The translations under genes and the position numbers were made by a program. This document shows, in pieces, positions 1 to 8,530 of a DNA stretch of 64,000 bases. Source of the stretch: Rhabdobacter roseus (GTDB taxonomy: Bacteria > Bacteroidota > Bacteroidia > Cytophagales > Spirosomataceae); NCBI RefSeq assembly GCF_014202275.1, contig NZ_JACHGF010000002.1:744001-808000 (forward strand). The letters are read 5' to 3'. The stretch's first letter is position 1, and each line of letters starts with the position of its first letter. The notes below the pieces were generated by a model that saw only the letters and a list, made by a program, of their open reading frames with translations, ran no database searches and was not told where the DNA came from.

Positions 1-475
1 GATCATTACCGTTGTCGGCTTGTTTCTGAAATTTATCGATATCATCCTTGTGGTCATCCACCATGTGGCTCATGTAGTCTTTGTCAAAGTCTTTGCCCGT
101 TTTTTTGGACAAATCGTCGTACATTTTCTGGCTCTTATCACTTAGCGTCGTAGGCAGCGTGATGTTCTTCTGCTGAGCCAGCGCTTTTAGCTCGGTGTTG
201 GCTTTGCCGTGGTCATCGGCCATCATTTTTCCAAAATCTTTGACCGCCTGCGAAGAACCTTTAGACTGAGCCAGCTCACCGAGCTGTACTTCCATCATTC
301 CGCCGTCGGCTGCTGCTACCGCAAACTCGGCGTCATCTTCCATATTCGAATCGTCAAAAGTAGCTTCATTTTGTTCTTCGGCCGCGTCTTTGCTATCGTT
401 GTCGCTCGAAGTATTACAGCTTACCGCGGCAAACATACACGCCAACAATAGGGCATTCCAAGTCATCTTTTTCAT
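1..475 (-). CDS. DUF4142 family lipoprotein (3' end cut by window)
   Basis: The minus-strand frame opens with ATG at 475 and runs off the left edge, so the C-terminus is missing. The N-terminus MKKMTWNALLLACMFAAVSC is a lipoprotein signal with a lipobox ending AVSC. An acidic linker follows, then an alpha-helical region containing LGELAQSKGSSQAVKDFGKM, MADDHGKANTELKALA and YMSHMVDDHKDDIDKF. Spaced His/Asp helices of this kind typify DUF4142 (ferritin-like) proteins, which Bacteroidota export to the periplasm or outer membrane. The biochemical role of the family is not established. The gene is separate from the downstream methyltransferase. Confidence 0.85.
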   Translation of the reverse strand, partial: MKKMTWNALLLACMFAAVSCNTSSDNDSKDAAEEQNEATFDDSNMEDDAEFAVAAADGGMMEVQLGELAQSKGSSQAVKDFGKMMADDHGKANTELKALAQQKNITLPTTLSDKSQKMYDDLSKKTGKDFDKDYMSHMVDDHKDDIDKFQKQADNGND

Positions 476-702
476 AGTAGTTTCAAGTTTAGTGATGTTT
501 GAACTACCTATAACTATATAAAAACACGTGCCAACTGCCAGAGCCACCGCAGGCGTTGAAGCCTATACTACGTATAGGGAAGAAGATCCTCGCTTGGTAG
601 GGGTGCTTTTGGGGAGCGCTAATGGGTAAGAAGTGGGGAAAACAACCACTAAAGGTATTCCTGGGGTACTTACTTTGGAGAAAGAAAGTACTACCTCGCC
701 TC

Positions 703-1482
703 CTAGAAACGCAGGGTAAAATCTTCCTTCGCTTGTTCCTTCCGGAAAAATACCAGTCCAATCCAGAATAAATCAACGGTAAGACGTACTTGCGGATGAT
801 CCTTGATATACGCCCAGGCCCGCACCATTTCGTCGGACCAATAGATGTCGTCAAAGATAAACAGGGTGTCGTTGTGCACGTAGGGCAGGCAGGTCTCAAA
901 GTACCTTACGGTGGGTTCGTACCGATGGTTGGCATCGAAAAACACCAAGTCCACTTTACCGTTCAGGCTTTGAAGGGTACCAGGTAGCGTCGTGTCGATA
1001 TTTCCCAGTATCACCTCGACGTTCTCTACGCCCAGTGCCGCAAAATTCTCCTGTGCAATGCGGGCCGTTTCCGGGCACCCTTCCAGGGTCAGGACGCGCC
1101 CTGACGGGTATCCTTTGGCAAAGTACATCGTCGTGACGCCCAGCGAAGTACCTAGCTCCAAGGTAGTGGTAGGTTGGTACCTGCGTACCAGTCGGTGAAA
1201 CAGTTTGCCGAATTTGGCGGGTTTCTCGGCATTCCGGGCTATGCGGCTTACTTGGCGCCGATCGGAGCCATCAACCCGGGAGCCCGCGCCCAGATCCAGT
1301 ACCCGGATCGTTTCCCTGGAGCGCAGCAGCTGCCGCCGGAGCCGCTGGATTGGCGTATAATCCGGGTGCTGGTCTTTTTGCCGGGGACGAATCACCTGGG
1401 TGTACAATTCAAAAAGAAAAGGAGAATGGATGGCGTGCTCGTTGCCCGAGCGCAGAAGGTACTTGAGGTAATGAAGAATCAA
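703..1482 (-). CDS. Class I SAM-dependent methyltransferase (O-methyltransferase-like)
   Basis: A protein of about 259 residues with a Rossmann-type SAM-binding core. The glycine-rich motif I is at TTTLELGTSLGVTTMYFA, an acidic ribose-binding position at VLTLEGCPE, and a motif IV-like VDLVFFDANHRYEPT follows, as in catechol-O-methyltransferase-like family 3 enzymes. The substrate is unknown. The start is uncertain: the frame is open about 45 bases further upstream with no ATG, and TTG at 1482 is the first reasonable codon, although homologues may begin slightly earlier (around DQIDYFKELSEL). It lies downstream of apaG on the same strand and could be co-transcribed with it. Confidence 0.8.
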   Translation of the reverse strand: MILHYLKYLLRSGNEHAIHSPFLFELYTQVIRPRQKDQHPDYTPIQRLRRQLLRSRETIRVLDLGAGSRVDGSDRRQVSRIARNAEKPAKFGKLFHRLVRRYQPTTTLELGTSLGVTTMYFAKGYPSGRVLTLEGCPETARIAQENFAALGVENVEVILGNIDTTLPGTLQSLNGKVDLVFFDANHRYEPTVRYFETCLPYVHNDTLFIFDDIYWSDEMVRAWAYIKDHPQVRLTVDLFWIGLVFFRKEQAKEDFTLRF

Positions 1483-1563
1483 TTCGGAAAGTTCTTTAAA
1501 GTAATCAATCTGATCACCCTCTTTTTTCTCCTTCTCCTAGCAAGAGAAGGGCTAGGGATGAGG

Positions 1564-1950
1564 TTAATTCAACCGGTAAGGTACAATCAGCGTAAACTCG
1601 GGGATGACCACCCGAAACTGCCGCCCGTCCAACACCCGCTCCATCAGGTAGGTACCAGCCATCTTACCCAGGTTGGTCCGCAAATTACAGCCCGATACGT
1701 ACTCGTGTACTTCACCCGGCTCCAGTACCGGCTGCTGCCCTACCACGCCTTCGCCTTCCACCTCACGCACGCTTCCGTTGGAGTCGTAGATATGCCAGTG
1801 CCGTCGCAGGAGTTTCACGGTATTCTCGCTGTGATTTTCGATCACAACCTTGTAGGTAAATACAAAATGCGCCTGCCTGGGATTGGAATAATCCGGCTGG
1901 TATTCCGTCAGGACGGTCACTTTTACACCTTCTGTCACTTCAGAAACCAT
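1564..1950 (-). CDS. apaG: ApaG domain protein
   Basis: A 128-residue protein that matches a single ApaG fold over its full length. It has the family hallmarks HFVFTYKVVIENHSENTVKLLRRHW, then GEGVVGQQPVLEPGEVHEYVSGC and GKMAGTYLM near the C-terminus. ApaG proteins are small fibronectin-III-like beta-sandwich proteins, linked genetically to Co2+/Mg2+ resistance and to ApaH; the molecular role is unclear. It starts at the ATG at 1950, about 110 bases from the divergent ung gene, so the two probably share an intergenic promoter region. Confidence 0.93.
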   Translation of the reverse strand: MVSEVTEGVKVTVLTEYQPDYSNPRQAHFVFTYKVVIENHSENTVKLLRRHWHIYDSNGSVREVEGEGVVGQQPVLEPGEVHEYVSGCNLRTNLGKMAGTYLMERVLDGRQFRVVIPEFTLIVPYRLN

Positions 1951-2063
1951 ACAGGTATCAGGGGGTATGCCTTTTGTTGGTTAAACGAAATTAAGAAGGC
2001 TATGTTTATAAATTCCACAATCAAAAAAATATATTTTTACGGTCTCATCCTTACTGGTACTTC

Positions 2064-2729
2064 ATGGACATCAAAATAGAAGAATCCTGGAAAACGCATC
2101 TGGCTCCGGAGTTTGAAAAACCGTACTTTAAAGAGCTGGTCGAATTTGTGAAGCAGGAGTACGCCGCCCACAAAATCTACCCGCCGGGCAAGTACATCTT
2201 CAACGCGTTCGAACAATGTCCCTTCGACCGCTGCAAGGTAGTTATTCTGGGGCAGGATCCCTACCACGGAGCTGGCCAGGCTCATGGCCTCAGTTTTTCG
2301 GTCAACGAGGGTATTCCTAAGCCTCCTTCCCTGCTCAATATTTTCAAAGAGATCCGCGATGACCTGGGTAAGCCCATACCCACATCGGGCAATCTGGAAC
2401 GCTGGGCCGTGCAGGGGGTACTTTTGCTAAACGCTACCCTGACCGTACGAGCCGGTGAAGCGGGCTCGCACCAGAAAAAAGGCTGGGAGCTGTTTACCGA
2501 CGCGGTGATCAAAGCTATCTCTGAGCAGAAAGAGGGGGTGGTATTCATGCTGTGGGGAAAATACGCGCAGGAAAAAGGGGCGATCATCGACTCAAGCCGG
2601 CACTTGGTTTTGAAAGCCACGCATCCATCGCCCATGGCCGCCAAGTGGGGGGGCTGGTTTGGAACAAAACATTTCAGCCAGGCCAACAAGTACCTCGAGC
2701 AAAAGGGGCAAACGGCCATTGAGTGGTAA
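2064..2729 (+). CDS. ung: Uracil-DNA glycosylase, family 1
   Basis: A 221-residue protein of normal length for UDG family 1. It removes uracil from DNA as the first step of base excision repair. The water-activating motif GQDPYHGAGQAHGLSFSV (catalytic Asp), the middle motif LLLNATLTVRAGEAGSHQ, and the C-terminal HPSPMAA loop with the catalytic His are all present, as is VFMLWGKYAQEKG. It is divergent from apaG and ends at a strong bidirectional hairpin. Confidence 0.97.
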   Translation: MDIKIEESWKTHLAPEFEKPYFKELVEFVKQEYAAHKIYPPGKYIFNAFEQCPFDRCKVVILGQDPYHGAGQAHGLSFSVNEGIPKPPSLLNIFKEIRDDLGKPIPTSGNLERWAVQGVLLLNATLTVRAGEAGSHQKKGWELFTDAVIKAISEQKEGVVFMLWGKYAQEKGAIIDSSRHLVLKATHPSPMAAKWGGWFGTKHFSQANKYLEQKGQTAIEW

Positions 2730-2771
2730 AATAAAAGAGAGAATCGCCGGGACGATTCTCTCTTTTATTTT
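2728..2771. terminator. Bidirectional intrinsic terminator
   Basis: An almost perfect inverted repeat overlaps the ung stop codon: AAAATAAAAGAGAGAATCG pairs with CGATTCTCTCTTTTATTTT around a short GC loop. Both arms end in A/T tracts, so it can stop ung from the left and the convergent Dabb-domain gene from the right. Confidence 0.85.
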
Positions 2772-2794
2772 AATCTACTTGTACCTGGTTGAGG

Positions 2795-3199
2795 CTATTT
2801 CTGAATGTCCGAGTTAATTTCCAGTACATGCTCCCAGGCCCCTTGATTGGCTTCAATGAAGGCCAGCCGCTTGGGGTGGGTCGTGTATTTCTCGGCCGCA
2901 TCGCCCGTCCGGAAAGTCAGGTAATGTACCACGTCATACGAACTGGTACCGCCCGTGCTCTCGGATACCTTTCCACCCGAATAAGCGACTACATCCGAAA
3001 TGGAAGTACGCAAGGCCGCAAATTCACGCATGTGTTTTTCGATCGCGTCATTGGAAGTACCGGGCTTAAACTTCACACATACAATGCGTTGCGATTCGGC
3101 TACTTTGTGGGGCACGTACGCGCCGTAGATGATGAGCATGAAAAGCCCCAGCACAAAAACCGGAACCAGATACCCTACTGTTTTATTTTTACGTTTCAT
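2795..3199 (-). CDS. Dabb (stress-responsive A/B barrel) domain protein, membrane-anchored
   Basis: A 134-residue protein when started at the ATG at 3199; a TTG four codons upstream is possible but less likely. Residues 8-30 (VGYLVPVFVLGLFMLIIYGAY) form an N-terminal membrane anchor or signal. The rest reads as a ferredoxin-like Dabb domain: IVCVKFKPGTSNDAIEKHM, GGTSSYDVVHYLTFRT, and the ending HPKRLAFIEANQGAWEHVLEI. Dabb domains dimerise; most members have no assigned enzymatic role. It converges on ung across the shared terminator. Confidence 0.82.
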   Translation of the reverse strand: MKRKNKTVGYLVPVFVLGLFMLIIYGAYVPHKVAESQRIVCVKFKPGTSNDAIEKHMREFAALRTSISDVVAYSGGKVSESTGGTSSYDVVHYLTFRTGDAAEKYTTHPKRLAFIEANQGAWEHVLEINSDIQK

Positions 3200-3538
3200 G
3201 GTTAATGCCAAAATGAGATCGTTGCTTTCTTAACGATACAAAAGTACAAAGAATTTCTTATTTTGAATTATTTCTATAAAAAATATGACTAATTTTGAAT
3301 TCTAATCAAATTCTAAAATTTTAACGGAGCAGTTTGATTTTTTTGCCCAATAAAATTCTGAAGCGCTCAGAATGAGGCATTTTGCAGCTTGACTTAAGAA
3401 GTAGTATTGAAAAAGGACGGAGCGAACGAAAAAAGAGCAGATTCTAGAAAAGCCCGTTTGGTATCGGGCCAAAAAGGGGGTACTTTTTGCAAAAAAGAAA
3501 CTAGTAACCCCAAAACTACAAATTGTAGCAGCCAAAGA

Positions 3539-4576
3539 ATGTTTGGAAGGGGTACTTTAAAAACGGTCGAACAAAGCCAGAAAAAAAAGCTCACACTAGG
3601 TACTTTGGTTCTTTTTTTCTTGGTAGCAAGTACCCTATGGAGCTTTCGGGGACCCCGCTGGGGCTTCTGGGCACACCGCCAGATCAACCGCCTGGCCGTG
3701 TACCGCCTCCCGCCCGAGATGCTGGTTTTTTACAAAAAACACATTGACTACCTCAGCGAGAACGCCGTGAACCCCGACCGCCGCCGCTACGCGGTAGTGG
3801 GCGAAGCCGAGCGGCACTACATCGATCTGGACGTCTACGGGGACAGTGCTCTTACTAAACTACCCCGCCACTGGTCGGCGGCGAAGGAAGCCCTGGGCGA
3901 AGACAGCCTCCGGCGGCACGGCATTGTTCCCTGGTACATCCAAACGGCCGCCTACCAGCTCACCGAAGCCCTACGCGCCCGCGACGCCCGGCGCATTCTC
4001 CGCCTCTCGGCCGACCTGGGCCACTACGTAGCCGACGCGCACGTACCCTTACACACCACCCGCAACTACAACGGACAGCTCACCGGGCAAGAAGGCATCC
4101 ACGCCCTGTGGGAGTCGCGGCTGCCGGAGCTGCTGGCCCAGCAGTACGATCTGTGGATTGGTCCGGCCCAGTACCTGGACAACCCCACCGAGGCCGTGTG
4201 GCAAGCCGTAGCCCAAGCCCACGCCGCCTGCGACTCGGTGTTGCGCTTTGAAAAACAGCTGAGCCAGACGTTTGACAAAGACCGGATTTACAGCTTCGAA
4301 AACCGGAACGGCGTGCTGGTACGTACCTACTCCACGGCCTTTTCGGTGAGGTACCACGAGCTGCTCAACGGCCAGGTAGAGCGCCAGATGAGGGCGTCGA
4401 TCGCGCTGGTGGGTGACCTGTGGTATACCTGCTGGGTCAACGCCGGTCAACCCGACCTGGGTACTTTGGCCCACTTTGCCCTGTCCGACGAAGACAAAAA
4501 AGCAGAAGCCGCCGAGCAACAAAGTTGGCTCCGGCGGCTTCTGCGCATTCGACCCGAACCGGACGATCAGCCCTGA
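3539..4576 (+). CDS. Zinc-dependent phospholipase C / S1-P1 nuclease-like protein
   Basis: The ATG at 3539 gives about 345 residues with an N-terminal signal/anchor (LTLGTLVLFFLVASTLWSF). The frame is open back to a TTG at 3407, but that extension looks non-coding. The mature part begins WGFWAHRQINR. It continues with spaced metal-ligand candidates: RHYIDLD (His/Asp), LGHYVADAHVPLHTTRNYNG (HxxxDxHxPLH) and GIHALWESRLPEL. This is the all-helical tri-zinc pattern of the zinc-dependent phospholipase C / S1-P1 nuclease fold; substrate class cannot be decided from sequence. It is predicted exported. Its last 10 bases overlap the convergent gene at 4567. Confidence 0.85.
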   Translation: MFGRGTLKTVEQSQKKKLTLGTLVLFFLVASTLWSFRGPRWGFWAHRQINRLAVYRLPPEMLVFYKKHIDYLSENAVNPDRRRYAVVGEAERHYIDLDVYGDSALTKLPRHWSAAKEALGEDSLRRHGIVPWYIQTAAYQLTEALRARDARRILRLSADLGHYVADAHVPLHTTRNYNGQLTGQEGIHALWESRLPELLAQQYDLWIGPAQYLDNPTEAVWQAVAQAHAACDSVLRFEKQLSQTFDKDRIYSFENRNGVLVRTYSTAFSVRYHELLNGQVERQMRASIALVGDLWYTCWVNAGQPDLGTLAHFALSDEDKKAEAAEQQSWLRRLLRIRPEPDDQP

Positions 4577-5478
4577 AGTACCAGCTGCTTCATGTAGTCG
4601 GCGTCGTTGGCCAGGCTTTTCAGCACCGACTCAGGGTAGTGCTCCTGCTCCACGATAAAATGCTTCACGCCGTTGTCGGCGGCCGTTCTAAGTACCTTGG
4701 CGTAGTTGATCTGGCCCTGGCCCAGGTCGGTTGAGTGGGGCTCCGGCTCGCGCACCAGGTCTTTGATGTGGCACAGATCGTAGCGCCCGGCGTACTTTTT
4801 GAAGTGCGTTTCTGCGTCCACGCCCGCGGCCTCGATCCAGAGAATATCCAGCTCATACACCACCAGGCCGGGGTCGGTACTTTCCAGCAGCAGCTCCTGG
4901 GGTACTTGTCCGTCCACGGCCCGGAAAGAATAGTCGTGGTTGTGGTAGCCAAACTTCACGCCCGCCTTTTTACAAACTTCCCCCCGCTGGTTAAATTCCT
5001 CCGCCCGCTTTTTCCATTCGTCCAGCGAAGGCTGCGCCCCAATGTAAGGTTGCAGCACGTACGTCAGGCCAGCCTCGGCGGCTTCATCGGCGAGTTTTTC
5101 TAGGTCTTTAGTTGTGTCGGCGTGGGTACTTACGGCCGTCATTCGGAGCTCGTCCAAGTACCCTTTGAACTCTTTCGGGCTCATTCCCCAGAAAACGCCC
5201 TGGTCGCCCTGGTAGCTTTCTACTTTTTTATACCCCATGTCCGCCAGTTGCTTAAGTACCCCCCTGGGGTCTTTGCCAATAATATCGCGCGCGCTGTACA
5301 GCTGGATGCCGAAATCCGGAATAGTGGTCATCGAGCCCCTGCTGCCGGCGGTACCAAGCGAGTCGGCCGAGCCGTCGGACTGATTACCCGACTGAGAGCA
5401 AGAGGCCAGCGGCCATACCAGCGTACCGGCAGCCGCAGCACTGGCGGCTTTTAAAAAGAAACGGCGGTTGTAAATCAT
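4567..5478 (-). CDS. Tat-exported sugar phosphate isomerase/epimerase-like TIM barrel protein
   Basis: A 303-residue protein beginning MIYNRRFFLKAASAAAAG, a twin-arginine signal with RRFFLK, followed by a lipobox-like LASC at residues 24-27. The mature part is an AP-endonuclease-2/xylose-isomerase-like barrel: FGIQLYSARD, MGYKKVESYQG, VSTHADT, KFGYHNHDYSF (metal His), VVYELDILWIEAAG, DLCHIKDL and FIVEQEHYPES. Exported family members in Bacteroidota probably act on sugars or inositols; the exact substrate is unknown. The gene is monocistronic and convergent with the preceding one. Confidence 0.88.
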   Translation of the reverse strand: MIYNRRFFLKAASAAAAGTLVWPLASCSQSGNQSDGSADSLGTAGSRGSMTTIPDFGIQLYSARDIIGKDPRGVLKQLADMGYKKVESYQGDQGVFWGMSPKEFKGYLDELRMTAVSTHADTTKDLEKLADEAAEAGLTYVLQPYIGAQPSLDEWKKRAEEFNQRGEVCKKAGVKFGYHNHDYSFRAVDGQVPQELLLESTDPGLVVYELDILWIEAAGVDAETHFKKYAGRYDLCHIKDLVREPEPHSTDLGQGQINYAKVLRTAADNGVKHFIVEQEHYPESVLKSLANDADYMKQLVLQG

Positions 5479-5571
5479 AGGAGGTTGATCTTTGGATTAA
5501 AAAATGTGTAAAATTGTACCACTATTGCTATAAGACGTAGCAGTCTATTTTCTAATCAGGCTTTCCCATTA

Positions 5572-6774
5572 ATGACTATACCAACCAAAGAAAAGGTACC
5601 TGGGCTCCCCCGCATTATCCTCCAAAAAGGCAAAGATGAAGCCATTCGTAGAATGCACCCTTGGGTGTTTTCAGGGGCTATTGCCCGCGTAGAAGGCGAA
5701 GTATCTGACGGTGATCTGGTGGAAGTACTTACGTCCAAAAACCAGTTTCTGGCCCAGGGCCACTACCACGACGGCAGTATTAAGGTGCGCCTGTTTTCGT
5801 ACGAGCCGGGCCCCATTGGGGTGGAGTTCTGGGAAGAGCGGCTGCGCAATGCCTACGAGCTCCGGCAGCAACTGCAGCTGCCCCAAACCGACTGCTACCG
5901 GCTCATCCACGGCGAGGGCGACGGCCTGCCGGGCCTGGTCATTGACGTGTACGGGCGCGTGGCGGTACTTCAGGCGCACACCATCGGGATGCACCGTGTG
6001 CGGCAGGAGCTCACGGAGGCGCTGCGCCGCGTGCTGGGTACCCAGCTGGAGTGCGTCTATGACAAAAGCCGCGAAACCCTCCCGGCCGACTACGCCGCTA
6101 CCATCAAAAACGAGTACCTGCACGGCCACGTACAGGTACCCTACCGGGTGAGTGAGTACGGAAAGTACTTTGAGGTAGATTGGGAATTGGGCCAAAAAAC
6201 GGGGTTCTTTCTGGACCAGCGCGAAAACCGCCAGTTGTTGGCGCACTACGCGCCGGGCAAAACCGTCCTGAATGCCTTCAGCTACTCGGGTGGCTTCTCC
6301 GTTTACGCCCTCACCGCCGGGGCGACTCAGGTGGATTCCATTGATGTATCGGGCAAGGCCACGGTACTTTGCGAGAACAACGTAGCGCTCAACGAAGGTA
6401 CCTCCCGGCACCGGGCGCTCACCGAAGACGTGATGAAATGGCTGCGCGTAGAAGAAACAACTTACGACATCGTGGTACTTGACCCGCCCGCCTTTGCCAA
6501 GAGCCGGTCGGCCCGGCACCGGGCCGTGCAGGGCTACAAGCGGCTGAACGCCGAAGGCCTGCTGCGCGTCAAGCCGGGTGGGCTGCTCTTCACGTTTTCG
6601 TGCTCACAGGTGGTGGAGCGCGAGCTTTTTTACAATACCATCGTAGCCGCTGCCATGGAGGCAGGTCGCCGTGTACGCGTGATCCACCAGCTCACGCAAG
6701 GGCCCGACCACCCCGTCAATATTTTTCATCCCGAAGGTAGTTACCTGAAAGGATTGGTACTGAGAGTAGAATAA
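5572..6774 (+). CDS. rlmI: RlmI-type class I SAM-dependent rRNA methyltransferase
   Basis: A 400-residue protein. Residues 12-85 are a PUA RNA-binding domain (ILQKGKDEAIRRMHPWVFSG, DGDLVEVL). A linker (YRLIHGEGDGLPGLVIDVYG) and a methyltransferase domain follow: GQKTGFFLDQRENR, VLNAFSYSGGFSVYALTAGA as motif I, VVLDPPAFAKSR as the DPPxF motif IV, and LFTFSCSQ with the catalytic cysteine. RlmI methylates C5 of a 23S rRNA cytosine (C1962 in E. coli). The exact target base here is inferred from family. Confidence 0.9.
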   Translation: MTIPTKEKVPGLPRIILQKGKDEAIRRMHPWVFSGAIARVEGEVSDGDLVEVLTSKNQFLAQGHYHDGSIKVRLFSYEPGPIGVEFWEERLRNAYELRQQLQLPQTDCYRLIHGEGDGLPGLVIDVYGRVAVLQAHTIGMHRVRQELTEALRRVLGTQLECVYDKSRETLPADYAATIKNEYLHGHVQVPYRVSEYGKYFEVDWELGQKTGFFLDQRENRQLLAHYAPGKTVLNAFSYSGGFSVYALTAGATQVDSIDVSGKATVLCENNVALNEGTSRHRALTEDVMKWLRVEETTYDIVVLDPPAFAKSRSARHRAVQGYKRLNAEGLLRVKPGGLLFTFSCSQVVERELFYNTIVAAAMEAGRRVRVIHQLTQGPDHPVNIFHPEGSYLKGLVLRVE

Positions 6775-6788
6775 ACCGGAACGGACGC

Positions 6789-6971
6789 ATGGAATTTTTG
6801 GAGTACCTGAAACAGAAAAAAATTGACGCCGGTGTATTTCGGCAAGCCGAACCGACGCGCTATGCGGAATGGGAAAAACTTTTCGAAGAAGTACATCCGG
6901 AAAGTTTTACCGCCCAGAAAAAATTCCTGCTCAACGACCTGCGTAGGCGGTACCTGCTTCGGGAAGTGTAA
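6789..6971 (+). CDS. Small conserved hypothetical protein
   Basis: A 60-residue charged protein starting MEFLEYLKQKKIDAGVFRQA, with LYLREV-like ending RRRYLLREV. It begins 14 bases after rlmI and is probably its operon partner. It has a uniform helical, Lys/Glu-rich composition and no signal peptide or membrane segment. No domain is recognised. Close spacing and clean coding character favour a real gene. Confidence 0.65.
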   Translation: MEFLEYLKQKKIDAGVFRQAEPTRYAEWEKLFEEVHPESFTAQKKFLLNDLRRRYLLREV

Positions 6972-7401
6972 AAAACTTAACGGTATCAGCTACCGCTGTA
7001 CCCGTACCAACACCAGGGTAAGTGGTGTAAAAAATACCATTAGGAAACTCGTGAGCACAAGTGCCGTGAGCCAAACGGTGCTTAAAATGAATTTGACAAG
7101 AATGGTCATAAGCTATCTTCAAGATTTTAGTATGTATATACGTTGCGATACTGCTTAGGGATGAGTAAGTAGTATTTTTTTTCTAAAAATAGTAAACATA
7201 TTTATAATAGCCGCTTTACTCCAACTTTATAGAAGAAAAGCACCATGAAAGCCGCGCTAAACGTGCTTATTTCCTTAAAAAAGAACAAAAAAGAAAGTAA
7301 CCAGAATTAATTAAGAGGCACTTCATACGGAGCATAAACTGGTAGCCAGGGGGCCGATCCTGGGCGTGGAGGTACCTTCGGTGGAAAACATAACAGGTAC
7401 C
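6972..7401. other. Intergenic region, no gene supported
   Basis: About 430 bases with short frames only. A minus-strand frame at 6931-7122 reads like protein in places but overlaps the preceding gene and lacks a credible start context. The stretch 7150-7310 is AT-rich and contains A-tracts. I see no RNA gene. Confidence 0.4.
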
Positions 7402-7587
7402 CTAAAGAAAAACATGCGCCGTCCCGGAGTCACTGACTCCTTCTTCGGACGTCCGCAGTTTTTTGATGAGCAAGTAAATTCCACCAATGACCAAGACGAA
7501 GGGGGCCGCGATGACGACGGCCGCGCAGGCAACCAGAAGGGCGATAATCCAGATTATGCCCATGATGACTTTAATGAAAAGATTCAT
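7402..7587 (-). CDS. Small membrane protein
   Basis: A 61-residue protein with one long or two short hydrophobic helices (FIKVIMGIIWIIALLVACAAV and VIAAPFVLVIGGIYLLIKK), followed by a short polar tail. It starts with ATG. The opposite strand also has an open frame here, but its polar sequence is what antisense of a membrane protein would give. No family is recognised. Confidence 0.55.
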   Translation of the reverse strand: MNLFIKVIMGIIWIIALLVACAAVVIAAPFVLVIGGIYLLIKKLRTSEEGVSDSGTAHVFL

Positions 7588-7937
7588 TAGAGTGGATAAG
7601 TATAAGTGTGTGTGTATGAGAAAACAATTTGTAAATAAACAAAAAAATCCAGGATCTAAAAAAGACTAATCTGTATTTTTTTTATACGGTACAATTTTCT
7701 GTTAATTTATTGATAGTAAATGGATTATTGCCGCTCTTTTTTGAGTTTCCGGTACGGTTGCGGACTGCTTGCCGAAAGGTACCTAAAGGCGGCAACTATA
7801 GTCTGAACGCACCGATCATTGAAAAATTATTTCAAAAAAAATAGGGTAAGTACCCCGTAGAGTGTCATTCCCATGCACTACGCCGGTAGGGCTTCGGTAT
7901 TCCCATTCAACGTATTCTGTAATAATATTTCAGCCTA
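7588..7937. other. Intergenic region upstream of the sigma-factor locus
   Basis: About 350 AT-rich bases between a minus-strand small membrane gene and the ECF sigma gene. It should contain the promoters for both. I find no exact TAnnTTTG plus TTG pair, and no RNA gene. Confidence 0.4.
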
Positions 7938-8519
7938 ATGAATGAAACTACCTCGGGCAGGACCTCGGGTACAGCCATACTCCTGAACAGGGACAAAGAA
8001 GAGGAGTTTGAAAGAGTGTTTAAAGCGCACTTCAAACCCCTGCACGCCTACGCCAACACCCTCGTGAAAGACGATGTGATGGCCGAAGAAATGGTACAGA
8101 ACGTTTTTTGTCGGCTTTGGGAAAAAACCGAACAGATCGAAATAAGGGAGTCGGTGAGCGGGTACCTGTACCGGTCGGTTTATCACGAAAGCCTGAACTA
8201 CCTCAAGCACCTCAAAGTGCGGGATGCGTACCGCACCTACGTCAATCATCATATGGAACCTACCTCCGCTACCTCGCACCCCCTAGAGCTGAAAGAACTG
8301 GAGCAGCGGCTGGAAAAAGCCCTGCGGGAGTTGCCTGAAAAATGCCGGACCATCTTTCAGATGAGCCGCTTTGAGGAGCTCAAGTACCAGGAAATAGCCG
8401 ACCGCCTGCAGCTCCCCGTCAAAACCGTGGAGAATCAAATGGGCAAAGCCCTGCGGCTGTTGCGGCTCAAGCTGGTCGATTTCCTGCCGGCTTCCCTCCT
8501 ACTGTTTTTTATGAGTTAA
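7938..8519 (+). CDS. ECF-type RNA polymerase sigma-70 factor (FecI-like)
   Basis: A 193-residue sigma factor. Region 2 is at residues 25-95: FERVFKAHFKPLHAYANTLVKDD, AEEMVQNVFCRLWEK and the -10 recognition helix. Region 4 is at 125-180 (LPEKCRTIFQMSRFEELKYQEIADRLQLPVKTVENQMGKALR, a helix-turn-helix). An unusual hydrophobic C-terminal tail (FLPASLLLFFMS) is common in Bacteroidota ECF factors paired with FecR. The anti-sigma gene starts 11 bases downstream. Confidence 0.95.
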   Translation: MNETTSGRTSGTAILLNRDKEEEFERVFKAHFKPLHAYANTLVKDDVMAEEMVQNVFCRLWEKTEQIEIRESVSGYLYRSVYHESLNYLKHLKVRDAYRTYVNHHMEPTSATSHPLELKELEQRLEKALRELPEKCRTIFQMSRFEELKYQEIADRLQLPVKTVENQMGKALRLLRLKLVDFLPASLLLFFMS

Positions 8520-8530
8520 TTTGAGCCGTC

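Noticed and set aside
1174-2079. Long plus-strand frame of about 300 codons
   Set aside because: It lies antisense to apaG and the methyltransferase, both of which have clear family motifs.
6931-7122. Minus-strand 63-codon frame after rlmI
   Set aside because: It overlaps the 60-residue gene downstream of rlmI, has no signal or domain and no credible start; kept as unsupported.
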